From Polyangiaceae bacterium (lineage in GTDB: Bacteria; Myxococcota_A; Polyangia; Polyangiales; Polyangiaceae): a stretch of DNA of 64,000 bases. Location: the NCBI GenBank assembly GCA_019637295.1, contig JAHBVX010000006.1:430893-494892 (forward strand), read 5' to 3'. The position numbers and the translations under genes were made by a program. Positions within the stretch are counted from its first letter, which is position 1, and each line of letters begins with the position of its first letter. This document shows positions 41,636 to 51,011 of this stretch, one piece after another. Under the pieces are notes generated by a model. The model was not told where the DNA came from. It ran no database searches and saw only the letters and a list, made by a program, of their open reading frames with translations.

Positions 41636-42430
41636 GCGCAACCCCACGCGCGAGGTAACCCGCACCGGAGCGCCGCGGCTCGTCGCGGTGACTTGGTCCG
41701 CGCGCCCTTCACGACACGCGATCTCCACCGTGTCGAAGGAGCTGACGACGGCCACGAGTTCTCCGGGCTCGACATCCGAGTACGTGCCGCGGAGCGGCAC
41801 GCGTCGGGAACCGAGCTCGACCTCCAGGGTGTCCTTCGCACCGAGCCGAGCGAGCGCCGCAGCATCGATGTTCGTGACCAAGTTGCCGAAGTGGTCCGCG
41901 AAGATCACGGCGCCCAGCAGCGCTTCCCCGCGCAGGATCGCGCGCTGGATGTCCAGCCGCACGGCTCGGTGGCGGCCGCCGACGGCGTCGGGCATGACGC
42001 GGCCGAGCGCGAGCTCCGCGGCGACGGGAGCGAATAGATCGCGTCCATGGAACGTGCGGCTCAGGGTGACGATTCCCAAGCGCCCCGGGTCGACGCACCA
42101 CACCTCCGCCTCGTCGCCGAGCACGCCGCTCAGCAGCCCGTTGTCCGGCGCCACGAACAGGTGACCCTCGGCCCGCGCGACGATCGCGCGCCGCTCGCTG
42201 CCCACGCCAGGATCGACGACCGCGACGTGCACGCTGCCCGCGGGGAAGTAGCGGTAGCTGCGCTCGAGCCAGAACGCCCCGAGGGCGACGTCGTGCGGCG
42301 GCACGCCGTGGGTCAGATCGATGATCTGCAGCTGAGGACCCCGCGTGAGGATCACTCCCCGCAGCTGACCCACGAAGGGCTCGGACAGTCCGAAGTCCGT
42401 CAGCAGCGTGATCACGCCTGCTGGCTTCAC
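41633..42430 (-). CDS. SAM hydroxide adenosyltransferase (DUF62/SAM hydrolase) family protein
   Basis: A 265-residue protein of the fluorinase/chlorinase/SAM hydrolase family. LLTDFGLSEPFVGQLRGV, DPGVGS and FADHFGNLVTN are the family's SAM-binding blocks. Most bacterial members hydrolyse SAM to adenosine and methionine. Nothing here indicates halide use. It overlaps by 4 nt the small gene upstream (ATGA), implying translational coupling. Confidence 0.9.
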   Translation of the reverse strand: MKPAGVITLLTDFGLSEPFVGQLRGVILTRGPQLQIIDLTHGVPPHDVALGAFWLERSYRYFPAGSVHVAVVDPGVGSERRAIVARAEGHLFVAPDNGLLSGVLGDEAEVWCVDPGRLGIVTLSRTFHGRDLFAPVAAELALGRVMPDAVGGRHRAVRLDIQRAILRGEALLGAVIFADHFGNLVTNIDAAALARLGAKDTLEVELGSRRVPLRGTYSDVEPGELVAVVSSFDTVEIACREGRADQVTATSRGAPVRVTSRVGLR

Positions 42431-42753
42431 CCCGAGCCTCGCTCACGACGCCAACGCGTGATGCGCCGCGGCCAGGGGGGCGCCGGCGAGAGCTGGCGGG
42501 AGCGCCACTCGGTGCGCAGCAGCGAGTTGATCCACGCCCGCGCGGTGTTGGGCAGCTGCTCGAGACCGGTGACCGCGCCGTCGCCGAGCTGAAGCTCCAG
42601 CGAGGCCGTCACGCTGTCGTCCGGGGTGGTCAGCTCGAGCAGATACTCCACATGGGCGTCGGCAACTCGCGTCAGGCGCAGAGTGCAGCGCATTCCGTGC
42701 GATAGCTTCGCGTCCACCCCGCGACCGTAACAGCAACGCGCAGACGACGTCAC
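42427..42753 (-). CDS. Small hypothetical protein coupled to SAM hydrolase-family gene, 108 aa
   Basis: Four-nt overlaps at both ends (with the hemerythrin-like gene upstream and the SAM hydrolase-family gene downstream) support a real gene. The product is beta-rich in the middle (MRCTLRLTRVADAHVEYLLELTT) with an Arg-rich C-terminus. No family is recognised. A GTG at 42717 is an alternative start; the GTG at 42753 is chosen for its GTGA coupling. Confidence 0.5.
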   Translation of the reverse strand: MTSSARCCYGRGVDAKLSHGMRCTLRLTRVADAHVEYLLELTTPDDSVTASLELQLGDGAVTGLEQLPNTARAWINSLLRTEWRSRQLSPAPPWPRRITRWRRERGSG

Positions 42754-43250
42754 CGGGACGGTTGGGCGGGCGTGGCGTCGGGGTCGAGGGACCCAGCCAC
42801 GTCGATGACCCCGGGCGCCGCGCCGCTCTGCGCGTGGGCTGCGTCGACCAGCGGGTACAGCTCGCTGTTCTCCCGGATCATGCGCGCGCCCAGACGACGG
42901 AGCAGTTCCTGCGTCTCGTCCTGGAAGCGCTGCGGGTCGGCGCGGAGGGTGCTCGGGGATGCCCAGCGCTCCGAGAACCGGAAGACCTCCTCGTACAGCT
43001 CACCCACCTCCGCGAGCAGCTGCCGCGCCTTGTCGCGAATGGGCGCCTCGGGGTCCGCCAGCAGCCGAGGATAGAGGGCGTCCTGCTCCATGGCCGCGTG
43101 GACCCGGAGCTTGCCGACGAAGCGGCTCAGATCGCGCCGTAGGGACTCAGCGTGCTGCCCGATGCGGGCCGGCTCGAGCTTGGACAGCAAATCCATGGCA
43201 TCTCGGCTGAGCTCGCGGTGCTGACGTCTGAAGTTCTCGGTAGCGCGCAT
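42750..43250 (-). CDS. Hemerythrin-like (HHE) domain protein
   Basis: About 166 residues with a helical HHE cation-binding domain. RRQHREL, HAAMEQDALYP (HxxxE) and ENSELYPL supply His/Glu ligands as in hemerythrin-type di-iron or oxygen/NO sensing proteins. The exact ligand set is not complete to the eye. Start: ATG 43250 at MRATENF; the extension to 43304 lacks support. It begins an operon with the next two minus-strand genes. Confidence 0.75.
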   Translation of the reverse strand: MRATENFRRQHRELSRDAMDLLSKLEPARIGQHAESLRRDLSRFVGKLRVHAAMEQDALYPRLLADPEAPIRDKARQLLAEVGELYEEVFRFSERWASPSTLRADPQRFQDETQELLRRLGARMIRENSELYPLVDAAHAQSGAAPGVIDVAGSLDPDATPAQPSR

Positions 43251-43326
43251 CGTCGTCCCGGTCCTGCTGTACGACGCAGCCGGCCGAACGGATCGCCGCG
43301 CCACGGCGGCCTCTGCCAGCTTCGGC

Positions 43327-43332
43327 TACGCT
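43327..43332 (+). promoter_or_regulatory. TANNNT-type -10 box (TACGCT)
   Basis: TACGCT ends 6 nt before GTG 43339, fitting a leaderless start. Confidence 0.4.
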
Positions 43333-43338
43333 CCGCGG

Positions 43339-43818
43339 GTGAGCTATCGCGTCTTCAGTCAGCGCAGCGAGCCCCGGCTGCCCTTCGCGGACCTGTTGAA
43401 CCAGGCGCGCCGGTTCTTCGAGGCGCGGCTGGAGGTCGAGGGCGAGTCTGGGTTCGCGCCGGGCCAGGCTCCCCTCGCGACGCACGCGACGCTTCGCATC
43501 GCGAGCGCGCGCCTCGGGTTCGACGAGCGGGTTCGAGTCCATGCCCGGCCGCGAAGCGCGATGGATCTCGCCGACGCTCAGCGCGCCGAGGTGCGCGGCC
43601 GCGCGGCGGGCATGGCCACACTGGCCGCGCGTTGTCCCACGGTGTGGGAGCTGGCGGAGGACGGCCCCACCGAGGTAGTGCTCCTGTGCACGTCGGGCCT
43701 GCTCGCGTCGGTCGCGCTGGGCCCGGTGCTGCCTCCCGACGGCAGCACGCTGTTCGGTGTCCGCGGCGCGATGGAGCGCGTGGACCTGCTGAGCGGCGGG
43801 CGCACGCTGCTGCGCTAG
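43339..43818 (+). CDS. Hypothetical protein, 159 aa
   Basis: A soluble alpha/beta protein with no motif I recognise; it contains FFEARLEVEGES and several Val/Leu-rich strands. The GTG start is favoured by a -10-like box 6 nt upstream. Its TAG stop sits in CTAG shared with the stop of the convergent beta-barrel gene. Confidence 0.5.
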   Translation: MSYRVFSQRSEPRLPFADLLNQARRFFEARLEVEGESGFAPGQAPLATHATLRIASARLGFDERVRVHARPRSAMDLADAQRAEVRGRAAGMATLAARCPTVWELAEDGPTEVVLLCTSGLLASVALGPVLPPDGSTLFGVRGAMERVDLLSGGRTLLR

Positions 43819-44984
43819 AACGCGTAGCCCAGCGTGGTGCCGAAGCTCGGTCCGCCGCTGGCCGCGTCCCTCGCCTGGTAGCCACCGCGCACGGCCACCA
43901 GGAAGCCGTCGCCGACGTTGGCCGCGACCTCGCCGAGCAGGCGCACGCCGTAACGATCCGCGCTCGGCATGTTCGTCACCTCGACCACCGGCGCGAAGGA
44001 GACGTCGTTGGTGGCCATCAGATCCACGCGACTGTAGAAGCGGGTGCCGAAGGTCTCTATCGACTCGAAGCCCAGGGTGAGCTTGGAGCCATAGGGGTCG
44101 CCGAGCAGCGCCGCCCCGCCGCCGCCCCAGGAGAACCCGACCTCGGTCACGCTGGTGAGCAGCTCGCCCTCGAAGTGCACGATGTCGTGTGCGCGAAGCC
44201 GGACGCGCGGCGCGCCGTAGTTGAGCCCAACGTCGAAGCGCTCGTCCTCGGACTGACCTGGCAGCGGGTCACGCTGCGACACCGGCGCCTTGCCGCGCAC
44301 GACGCCGGCTCGCACGGAGAACTCCGTCACGAAGCGCAGGGGTCGATAGGTGTACATCGCCTCCACGCGGAAGTAGCCGTCTCGCACCTCTTCCTGGCGC
44401 ACCGCGTTGGTGGTCGGATCGCGCACCTCGGCGAGGCTCTTGCCGAAGGAGACGTTGTCCGCGGACGCCGAGAACACGCTGCGACGTCCGCCGAGTCGCT
44501 CGAGCAGCGCCCGCTCGCGCAGGTCCATCAGGTCCTCGGGCACCTGCACGACATGAGGCCGCGCGCGGGAGGCGAAGACCGCGTGCTTGCTGCCATCGGT
44601 CAGCTCGAGCTCAATGGCGTAGGCCAGCGTCGGCGCCCTCACCTCCGAAGCGGGGATGGTGGCGGCGTAGGGCTCGTCCGAGGAACGCAGGAACTGAACC
44701 TCGCGAAACCCGTCGGCGCCGCGAACCACCACGACGGCGCGGCGCACCCGCTCCGGGTAGGTGATGTCGGCGCGGATCACGAGCTCTTCGCCGTGAGCCG
44801 CGCGGGCCACGGGCGCGTGGCTCAAGTGCGGCACGCCCTCGACCACCCGGGCGGCAGCTGGGGTCTCGGGCAGAGCCTGGCCTTTGGATTCGGCGCGAGC
44901 CGAGCCGAGCCCAGCCCACGAGACGAGGAGGACCGCGGGAAGCACGAGGCGCGCCGCCCTGCACGCTGAGTTTCGAGTCACCAT
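43815..44984 (-). CDS. Outer-membrane beta-barrel protein, 389 aa
   Basis: A signal peptide (ARA-ES) is followed by an Ig-like N-terminal domain (about 60-150). A C-terminal barrel of repeated strands ends in SFGTTLGYAF, with the final aromatic residue of outer-membrane proteins. The C-terminus is paralogous to that of the next upstream gene (GFLVAVRGGYQ versus GFVLAARGSYQ). Its start overlaps the end of that gene by 7 nt, so both are one operon. Confidence 0.7.
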   Translation of the reverse strand: MVTRNSACRAARLVLPAVLLVSWAGLGSARAESKGQALPETPAAARVVEGVPHLSHAPVARAAHGEELVIRADITYPERVRRAVVVVRGADGFREVQFLRSSDEPYAATIPASEVRAPTLAYAIELELTDGSKHAVFASRARPHVVQVPEDLMDLRERALLERLGGRRSVFSASADNVSFGKSLAEVRDPTTNAVRQEEVRDGYFRVEAMYTYRPLRFVTEFSVRAGVVRGKAPVSQRDPLPGQSEDERFDVGLNYGAPRVRLRAHDIVHFEGELLTSVTEVGFSWGGGGAALLGDPYGSKLTLGFESIETFGTRFYSRVDLMATNDVSFAPVVEVTNMPSADRYGVRLLGEVAANVGDGFLVAVRGGYQARDAASGGPSFGTTLGYAF

Positions 44985-46612
44985 GTGTAGCTCACTGCTC
45001 CGCCGAAGCCGGGTCCGGCATGCTTGATGGTTCGTCCTTGATACGAGCCGCGTGCGGCGAGCACGAAGCCGGGGATCAGCTCGTACCCGACCTGCGCGAT
45101 CGCGCGCGCGCCGATCTCACCGCGCTGAAGCGAGGTGTCCTGAGGCAGCGCGCCGGGGCGCTCCGGTCTGACGTCGCTCGCGCTGGCCGTCGAGCCCGCG
45201 GGTTGGTTGGTCACTTCCGTTCGGAACAAGATCGGGATGCGCTCGAAGGTCGCGAGCTCGAGCTGCGTGATGCCGCGCAGGCCGATGCCGCCGAGCACCT
45301 CGCCGCCGAGCTGTAGGTTCGTGCCTTGGTCGCTGCCGATGCGGACCAGCGCTTGCGCACCACCGCCCACGCCGTCGTCCTTGAGGCCGACGGTCAGTCG
45401 CGCGATCAGCGACGCTGTCTCGCTGAAGCCGAACTCGCCTTCGAGGTAGCCGTAGGTCAGCCCGACGCGGCGACCGCTCTTGTCGCCTTCGTCGAGCTCC
45501 TCCAGCGAGCCCCCGACGCCGCGAAACACGCCAAATCCGCTGCCGAGGGAGCGGATCCCCGTGTCGCCGAAGCGCATCCCTGCGCGGCCCTCGGTCTGCC
45601 ACACCACGTCGTTACCGCGCATCCGGTTGTAGTCGGCGTAGTCGGTCCAGGCGCCGACGCTGATCTTCGGCGAGAGCGGCGGCGTAGGCTTGGGCACCGC
45701 GTCGACTCGCACCGTCTTCGGCTCGTCCGCGCTCGCGACCATGGCCTGCGCCACTCCCGCGACGTCCGTCGCCTCGATGAACAGCTCGAGCTGCTCGCCG
45801 GCGACCCGGCTGCCGGGTAGGCGCGCGACGAAGTAGCCTGGGCCGGCGGGCTCGAACGCCTGAGTGACGTAGGCCACCTCGCCCGCGTTGCGCGTGTGCA
45901 GCACGACTCCCTTGACGGGACCGGCGAGCTCCACGCCGAGCTCCAGCGGCTGCCCGGCGAGGGCTCGCGCCGGCGCTTCGAAGCGTCGCACCTCGATGCG
46001 CACGCTGGTGTCGAGGGCCAGCAGCTTTCGCAGATACTGGGCCTCCTCCCAGAGAACCACGGCGAAGCGGCCGCGCGGCGAGTCCCGCACGTACTGCTCG
46101 TAGCTGGCGATGCGACTCGCTACGCTGCCGTGCCTGAGGCGATCGAACATCTGCGCCACCTCCAGCTCCTCTGGGTCCGAGGACTCGGGGAGCGTCACGG
46201 TCTCGCCGGGCGGCGGCGTGGGCTTCGGGATCTCGGTCGGCGCGGTGGCGATCGGGGCCGGCGCGGCTCGCCGGAGCACGATGACGTCGCCGGGCGCGAC
46301 CGGTCGCGCCAGGCTGCCCTCGGCTCGCGCGAGGCTGAGGGACGAGCGCACCTGCGTGAGCCGTAGGGAGCCGATGCGGAATCGGTCCCGGACCCGCTTG
46401 CCGGTCACGGGGTGCTTGAGGTCGAGCGGGCGCCACAACTCGACCACGTCGCCGGGCTTGGCTCCGCGAGCCTCGGCCAGGTCGACGATCAACTCGCCGT
46501 CCTCGAGGGCGACGACGTAGCCCTCCTCGATGCGCTCGACGGGTGGGTTTGCGCTGGCCGTACCCGCGAGGGACAAGACCAGCAAGGGGATCAGGAGACG
46601 CTTGCGTGCCAC
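44978..46612 (-). CDS. Outer-membrane beta-barrel protein, 544 aa, paralogue of downstream gene
   Basis: GTG start; TAGCGC lies a few bases upstream. It has a signal peptide (ASA-NP), a beta N-terminal domain (about 25-115) and a helical segment with EELEVAQMFDRLRHG. A middle Ig-like domain corresponds to the smaller paralogue, and a C-terminal barrel ends in GGAVSYTW. The pair probably arose by duplication and may form two channels or a channel and scaffold; this is inference. Confidence 0.7.
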   Translation of the reverse strand: MARKRLLIPLLVLSLAGTASANPPVERIEEGYVVALEDGELIVDLAEARGAKPGDVVELWRPLDLKHPVTGKRVRDRFRIGSLRLTQVRSSLSLARAEGSLARPVAPGDVIVLRRAAPAPIATAPTEIPKPTPPPGETVTLPESSDPEELEVAQMFDRLRHGSVASRIASYEQYVRDSPRGRFAVVLWEEAQYLRKLLALDTSVRIEVRRFEAPARALAGQPLELGVELAGPVKGVVLHTRNAGEVAYVTQAFEPAGPGYFVARLPGSRVAGEQLELFIEATDVAGVAQAMVASADEPKTVRVDAVPKPTPPLSPKISVGAWTDYADYNRMRGNDVVWQTEGRAGMRFGDTGIRSLGSGFGVFRGVGGSLEELDEGDKSGRRVGLTYGYLEGEFGFSETASLIARLTVGLKDDGVGGGAQALVRIGSDQGTNLQLGGEVLGGIGLRGITQLELATFERIPILFRTEVTNQPAGSTASASDVRPERPGALPQDTSLQRGEIGARAIAQVGYELIPGFVLAARGSYQGRTIKHAGPGFGGAVSYTW

Positions 46613-46744
46613 GCCGAGCGCTACAGCAACTCGCGCGCCAAACGGGAATGCTGCGATTCTTGCGGCTGATTCGTGGGGCGCTGTGACAGCGAGCGTAGTG
46701 GTTCAACCACTATGTGATGCTGGCGCCCAGGTGCGGGTAGGCCG

Positions 46745-47794
46745 CTACTCGGCGGCGCTGACCGCGGCCTCGCGCTCGAGGCGCTCGGCCTCGAACTCCC
46801 CCTCCGCCCGGGCCAGCTCCGCGAACGGATCCTCCCAGTCCTCGTAGTGCAGGATGCCAAGGTCGTGGAAGCGCTCGCGCTGCCGGCTCGAGAGCAGGCC
46901 GATGCGCTTGATGGCCGGCACTATCTTGGCGAACAAGAGCTGGCGGAACTGCTTTTGCCCCTCGTTGTCGAGCGTGATCTGCATGCACTCGTTCACGGGC
47001 AAGCCGGTCTTCTCCCAGACCTCCTGGAACAGGAAGCGATCGCGCATCATGACCGCGGCCTCGTACACGAAGTCCTCGCGCTCGCGTACGTCCGACTCCT
47101 TGGCGTCGGCGTAGTAGTCCCGGAGCGAGAGCACGCCGTACGCGACATGGCGCGCTTCGTCCTGCAGCACGTAGGTGGTCAGATCCTTGATCAGCGGCTC
47201 GAGGGCGTTGTTGCGCGTGACGCCGAAGGCGGCGAGCGCCAGCCCTTCGACCATGATCTGCATGCCCAGGAGCTTCATGTCCCAGCGGCTGTCCTTCAGG
47301 ATCAAGTCCAGCAGCTTCCGCAGGTGCGGGCTGATGGGATACGAGCTGCCCAGCTTCTCGTTCAGGTAGCGATCGAACACCTCCACGTGACGCGCTTCAT
47401 CCATCACCTGGGTGCTCGCGTACAGCTTGCTCTCGATGTCCGGAACCGAGTTGAGGAGCTGCGCCGCGGCAAGCAGCGCACCCTGCTCGCCGTGTAGGAA
47501 CTGCGACTGAGTCCAGACGGGCAGCTCGATGGCCAGCTCGTTCTTCTTCTTCTCGTCGAGTTTGTCGTAGATCTCCGACCCGAACAGCGGGTGCATGAAC
47601 TCGGGGATGTAGCTCTTCTCCAGATCCACATCGATGGACCAGTCGAGCCGCTCGTCCGAGTCCCACTGGGAGCGCTTGGCCTTGCGATAGAGCTCGGTCA
47701 GATCCTCACGGGTCTTCTCGTAGCCCCAGTTGAACGAGATGCTCAGCGACGCTTCGATTTGCTCGATGTCCAGGGGCCGGCGGGCTTCGGTCAT
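46745..47794 (-). CDS. Ferritin-like di-iron oxidase (R2/AurF-like)
   Basis: A 349-residue helical protein with the complete 4E2H ligand pattern of di-iron oxygenases: E103, E133/H136 (DEARHVEV), E183 and E213/H216 (DEARHVAYG). It may oxidise a fatty acyl, amine or similar substrate; the sequence does not tell which. GGAGG precedes ATG 47794. It is divergent from a TetR regulator with two palindromes between them. Confidence 0.85.
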   Translation of the reverse strand: MTEARRPLDIEQIEASLSISFNWGYEKTREDLTELYRKAKRSQWDSDERLDWSIDVDLEKSYIPEFMHPLFGSEIYDKLDEKKKNELAIELPVWTQSQFLHGEQGALLAAAQLLNSVPDIESKLYASTQVMDEARHVEVFDRYLNEKLGSSYPISPHLRKLLDLILKDSRWDMKLLGMQIMVEGLALAAFGVTRNNALEPLIKDLTTYVLQDEARHVAYGVLSLRDYYADAKESDVREREDFVYEAAVMMRDRFLFQEVWEKTGLPVNECMQITLDNEGQKQFRQLLFAKIVPAIKRIGLLSSRQRERFHDLGILHYEDWEDPFAELARAEGEFEAERLEREAAVSAAE

Positions 47795-47810
47795 GGGCGG
47801 TCCTCCACTA

Positions 47811-47826
47811 AACCTGAATTCGGGTT
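47811..47826. promoter_or_regulatory. Palindromic operator candidate between di-iron oxidase and TetR genes
   Basis: AACCTGAATTCGGGTT is a near-perfect 16-bp palindrome with one mismatched pair. It overlaps the predicted transcription start of the di-iron oxidase gene, just after a minus-strand -35 TTGACC (47851-47856) and -10 AAAGAT (47828-47833), a good position for repression. Confidence 0.5.
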
Positions 47827-47861
47827 CATCTTTGATCCGCGCCTGACATCGGTCAAGCAGG

Positions 47862-47881
47862 AAGTGAAATTTGATTCACTT
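47862..47881. promoter_or_regulatory. Inverted repeat AAGTGAA-N6-TTCACTT, TetR operator candidate
   Basis: A perfect 7-bp inverted repeat around ATTTGA, upstream of the TetR gene. It overlaps the region where its -35 would fall, suggesting autoregulation. Confidence 0.55.
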
Positions 47882-47896
47882 TTGTGCCGAACCTGC

Positions 47897-47902
47897 TAGA
47901 TT
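47897..47902 (+). promoter_or_regulatory. -10 box (TAGATT) of TetR gene
   Basis: TAGATT ends 8 nt before ATG 47911, so the regulator's mRNA may be leaderless. Confidence 0.45.
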
Positions 47903-47910
47903 GCTGGGGA

Positions 47911-48630
47911 ATGACGCCCCGAGCCCGAGACACCGCCGCGGCGCTGGCGGACCCCCGAGGGGCGGGGCCACGACCCTCCGCGCCACCCCCCGCCACCCGA
48001 GACACGCGGACCTTCAGCCAGGCGCGCGCCAAGGAGACCTATCAGGCCCTGATCGCCGCGGCGGCGGAGGTGTTCGCCGAGAAGGGCTTCGACGCGGCGC
48101 AGTCCCCCGACATCGCGCAGCGCGCGGGCGTGAGCGTGGGCACCTTCTATCGCTACTTCGCCGACAAGCGGCAGGCCTTCATCGAGCTGATACGGGCTCA
48201 TCTCAGCGAGTCCTACGACAGCGTGATGGCCAACCTGACCCTCGAGCACTTCGGGGACGCGCGCACCGCGGCGGATCGCCGCGCCGCCGTGGACCAGGTG
48301 GTCGACGTCCTGTTCAGCAACGTCGAGCAGAACCCTGACCTTCACCACGTGTTCCTCTCGCTCTCGCTGCGCGACCCAGACGTGTCCGCCATCCAGCACG
48401 AGTTCGACGAGCTCGCGCGCCAGGCGCTCGCGCTCTTGATCGAGCAGGTCACACCGCGGGAGCGGATCCCCGATCCGCTCGCCGCCGCCGAGGTGATCCA
48501 GGTCGCCGCCCAGCAGATCGCCTTCTCGCTCATCGGCAACCGTGCCCCGAAGCGCAAGCGGGCCGAGGCGAAGGCCCTGCGCGCGGCCCTCAGCGACATG
48601 CTGTACGCGTACGTGTTCGGCGCTCGCTGA
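47911..48630 (+). CDS. TetR-family transcriptional regulator
   Basis: A 239-residue regulator with an N-terminal Pro/Ala-rich extension of about 35 residues before the DNA-binding domain. The helix-turn-helix reads VFAEKGFDAAQSPDIAQRAGVSVGTFYRYFADK, and the C-terminal part is all-helical for ligand binding. It probably represses the divergent di-iron oxidase and itself through the palindromes. ATG 47911 is preferred; a GTG at 47884 would add nine residues. Confidence 0.9.
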   Translation: MTPRARDTAAALADPRGAGPRPSAPPPATRDTRTFSQARAKETYQALIAAAAEVFAEKGFDAAQSPDIAQRAGVSVGTFYRYFADKRQAFIELIRAHLSESYDSVMANLTLEHFGDARTAADRRAAVDQVVDVLFSNVEQNPDLHHVFLSLSLRDPDVSAIQHEFDELARQALALLIEQVTPRERIPDPLAAAEVIQVAAQQIAFSLIGNRAPKRKRAEAKALRAALSDMLYAYVFGAR

Positions 48631-48634
48631 CCTC

Positions 48635-49735
<1,101 letters not shown>

Positions 49736-49784
49736 GGTGGCCGCGCGAAGCTTGCCACGTCGGCCACCGCACTGCCCGCCCAGC

Positions 49785-51008
49785 TCAGTCCGCGCCGGCC
49801 GCGGCGCGATAGACCCCCTTGGCCATCAGGCTCGTCTCGGCCTCCGCGCGGGCTTCGTAGAGCTCACGGCACGCGGCCCGCACGTCGGCGTCGGCAGGCG
49901 CCGCGCCCCGTGCGAGCTCGACGAGGTGGCAGGCCAGGCGATGCTCGCCGGCGGCGCCGAGCTCGCGCGCGCGCTCGACGAGGGCGTGCGCTCCCCCGGC
50001 CAAGCTGGCGATCTCCTGCGACAAGGCGGCGTGAGGCGCAGGCTTGAGGTGGGCCGGGTTGCCGTCGTACCAGCCGCCGTACAGGCGCCACAGGTTCTGC
50101 ACGATGAACTCGGGCTCGTCGTACACGGGCCTGAGGTAGGGGCGGGTCAGCAGGTGCGCGGGCGCGCGGACTTCGTGCAGCACCCGGTCCCGCGTCGCAC
50201 CGACATTCATCAGCGCGAGGGTCTGCTGCACGAGGGACTCGAGCAGCTCCGCGGTCTCGGTCAGCGCTTGTTCGACGCGACCCTTGCCGAGGATGGGCAT
50301 GCCGTGTCCGGGCAGCAGCATCTCGGCGCCGAGGGACGCCATCCGGCGCAGCGCGCGGGCCCACTCCCGCGGAAAGCGCTGCGCCTTCTGCGGATTGCCG
50401 CAGTTCGGCGATGCCCAGATGAACAGGTCCCCCGTGCACAGCACCTTGCGCTCGGGCAGCCAAGCCCAGGTGTGATCGTCCGTCTCGCCGCGATCGTGCA
50501 CCAGCTCGATGCGCTCCCCGCCGAGGCTGAGCTCGAGTCGATCCCGATACACCCGATCCGGGTAGCGGTACTCGGTCGGCCAGCGCACCGGCATGCCGAA
50601 CTGACGCTGGTTGATGGTCTCGTTGTAGCCCCGGGTCAGCTCGTAGCGCTCGAAGCGCGCCGCCAGCGCCTCGTGCGCGATCACCTCGGCCCGCACGCCC
50701 TCGGCCTCGAAGGGTCCGAGTCCGAAGGCGTGGTCGACGTGGCCGTGGGTGTACACCGCGAGGCGCACCGGGCTCGAGGTCCACTCGCGCACCTGCGCGT
50801 GATTCTGCCCCGCCAAGAAGAAGGAGCCCGTGTCGATCAAGCACGCGCCCTCGGTGGTATCGAGCACGACCACGTTGCCGAAGCTGGACAGGAACGCGAG
50901 CCCGTCGGCCAGGGGCTCGAGACCGAGCAGCGTGCTCACGGGCTGAAGCTCGTGGGTGGACGTCCCCGCCGACCACAACCGCTCCGCGAGATCGAGGACC
51001 TGTCCCAT
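49785..51008 (-). CDS. MBL-fold alkylsulfatase-like hydrolase, 407 aa
   Basis: An N-terminal MBL domain with THGHVDHAFG (HxHxDH) and further metal ligands (ETDDHTW, PGHG). A helical dimerisation-like region follows (about 255-330), as in SdsA1-type alkylsulfatases and related uncharacterised hydrolases. Substrate unknown. GAGGTGAGCC precedes ATG 51008. It ends an operon starting with rph, which lies 3 nt upstream. Confidence 0.8.
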   Translation of the reverse strand: MGQVLDLAERLWSAGTSTHELQPVSTLLGLEPLADGLAFLSSFGNVVVLDTTEGACLIDTGSFFLAGQNHAQVREWTSSPVRLAVYTHGHVDHAFGLGPFEAEGVRAEVIAHEALAARFERYELTRGYNETINQRQFGMPVRWPTEYRYPDRVYRDRLELSLGGERIELVHDRGETDDHTWAWLPERKVLCTGDLFIWASPNCGNPQKAQRFPREWARALRRMASLGAEMLLPGHGMPILGKGRVEQALTETAELLESLVQQTLALMNVGATRDRVLHEVRAPAHLLTRPYLRPVYDEPEFIVQNLWRLYGGWYDGNPAHLKPAPHAALSQEIASLAGGAHALVERARELGAAGEHRLACHLVELARGAAPADADVRAACRELYEARAEAETSLMAKGVYRAAAGAD

Positions 51009-51011
51009 GGC

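Noticed and set aside
41633..42430. Fluorinase or chlorinase activity
   Set aside because: The family match is general; nothing distinguishes it from the common SAM hydrolases, so halide use is not claimed.
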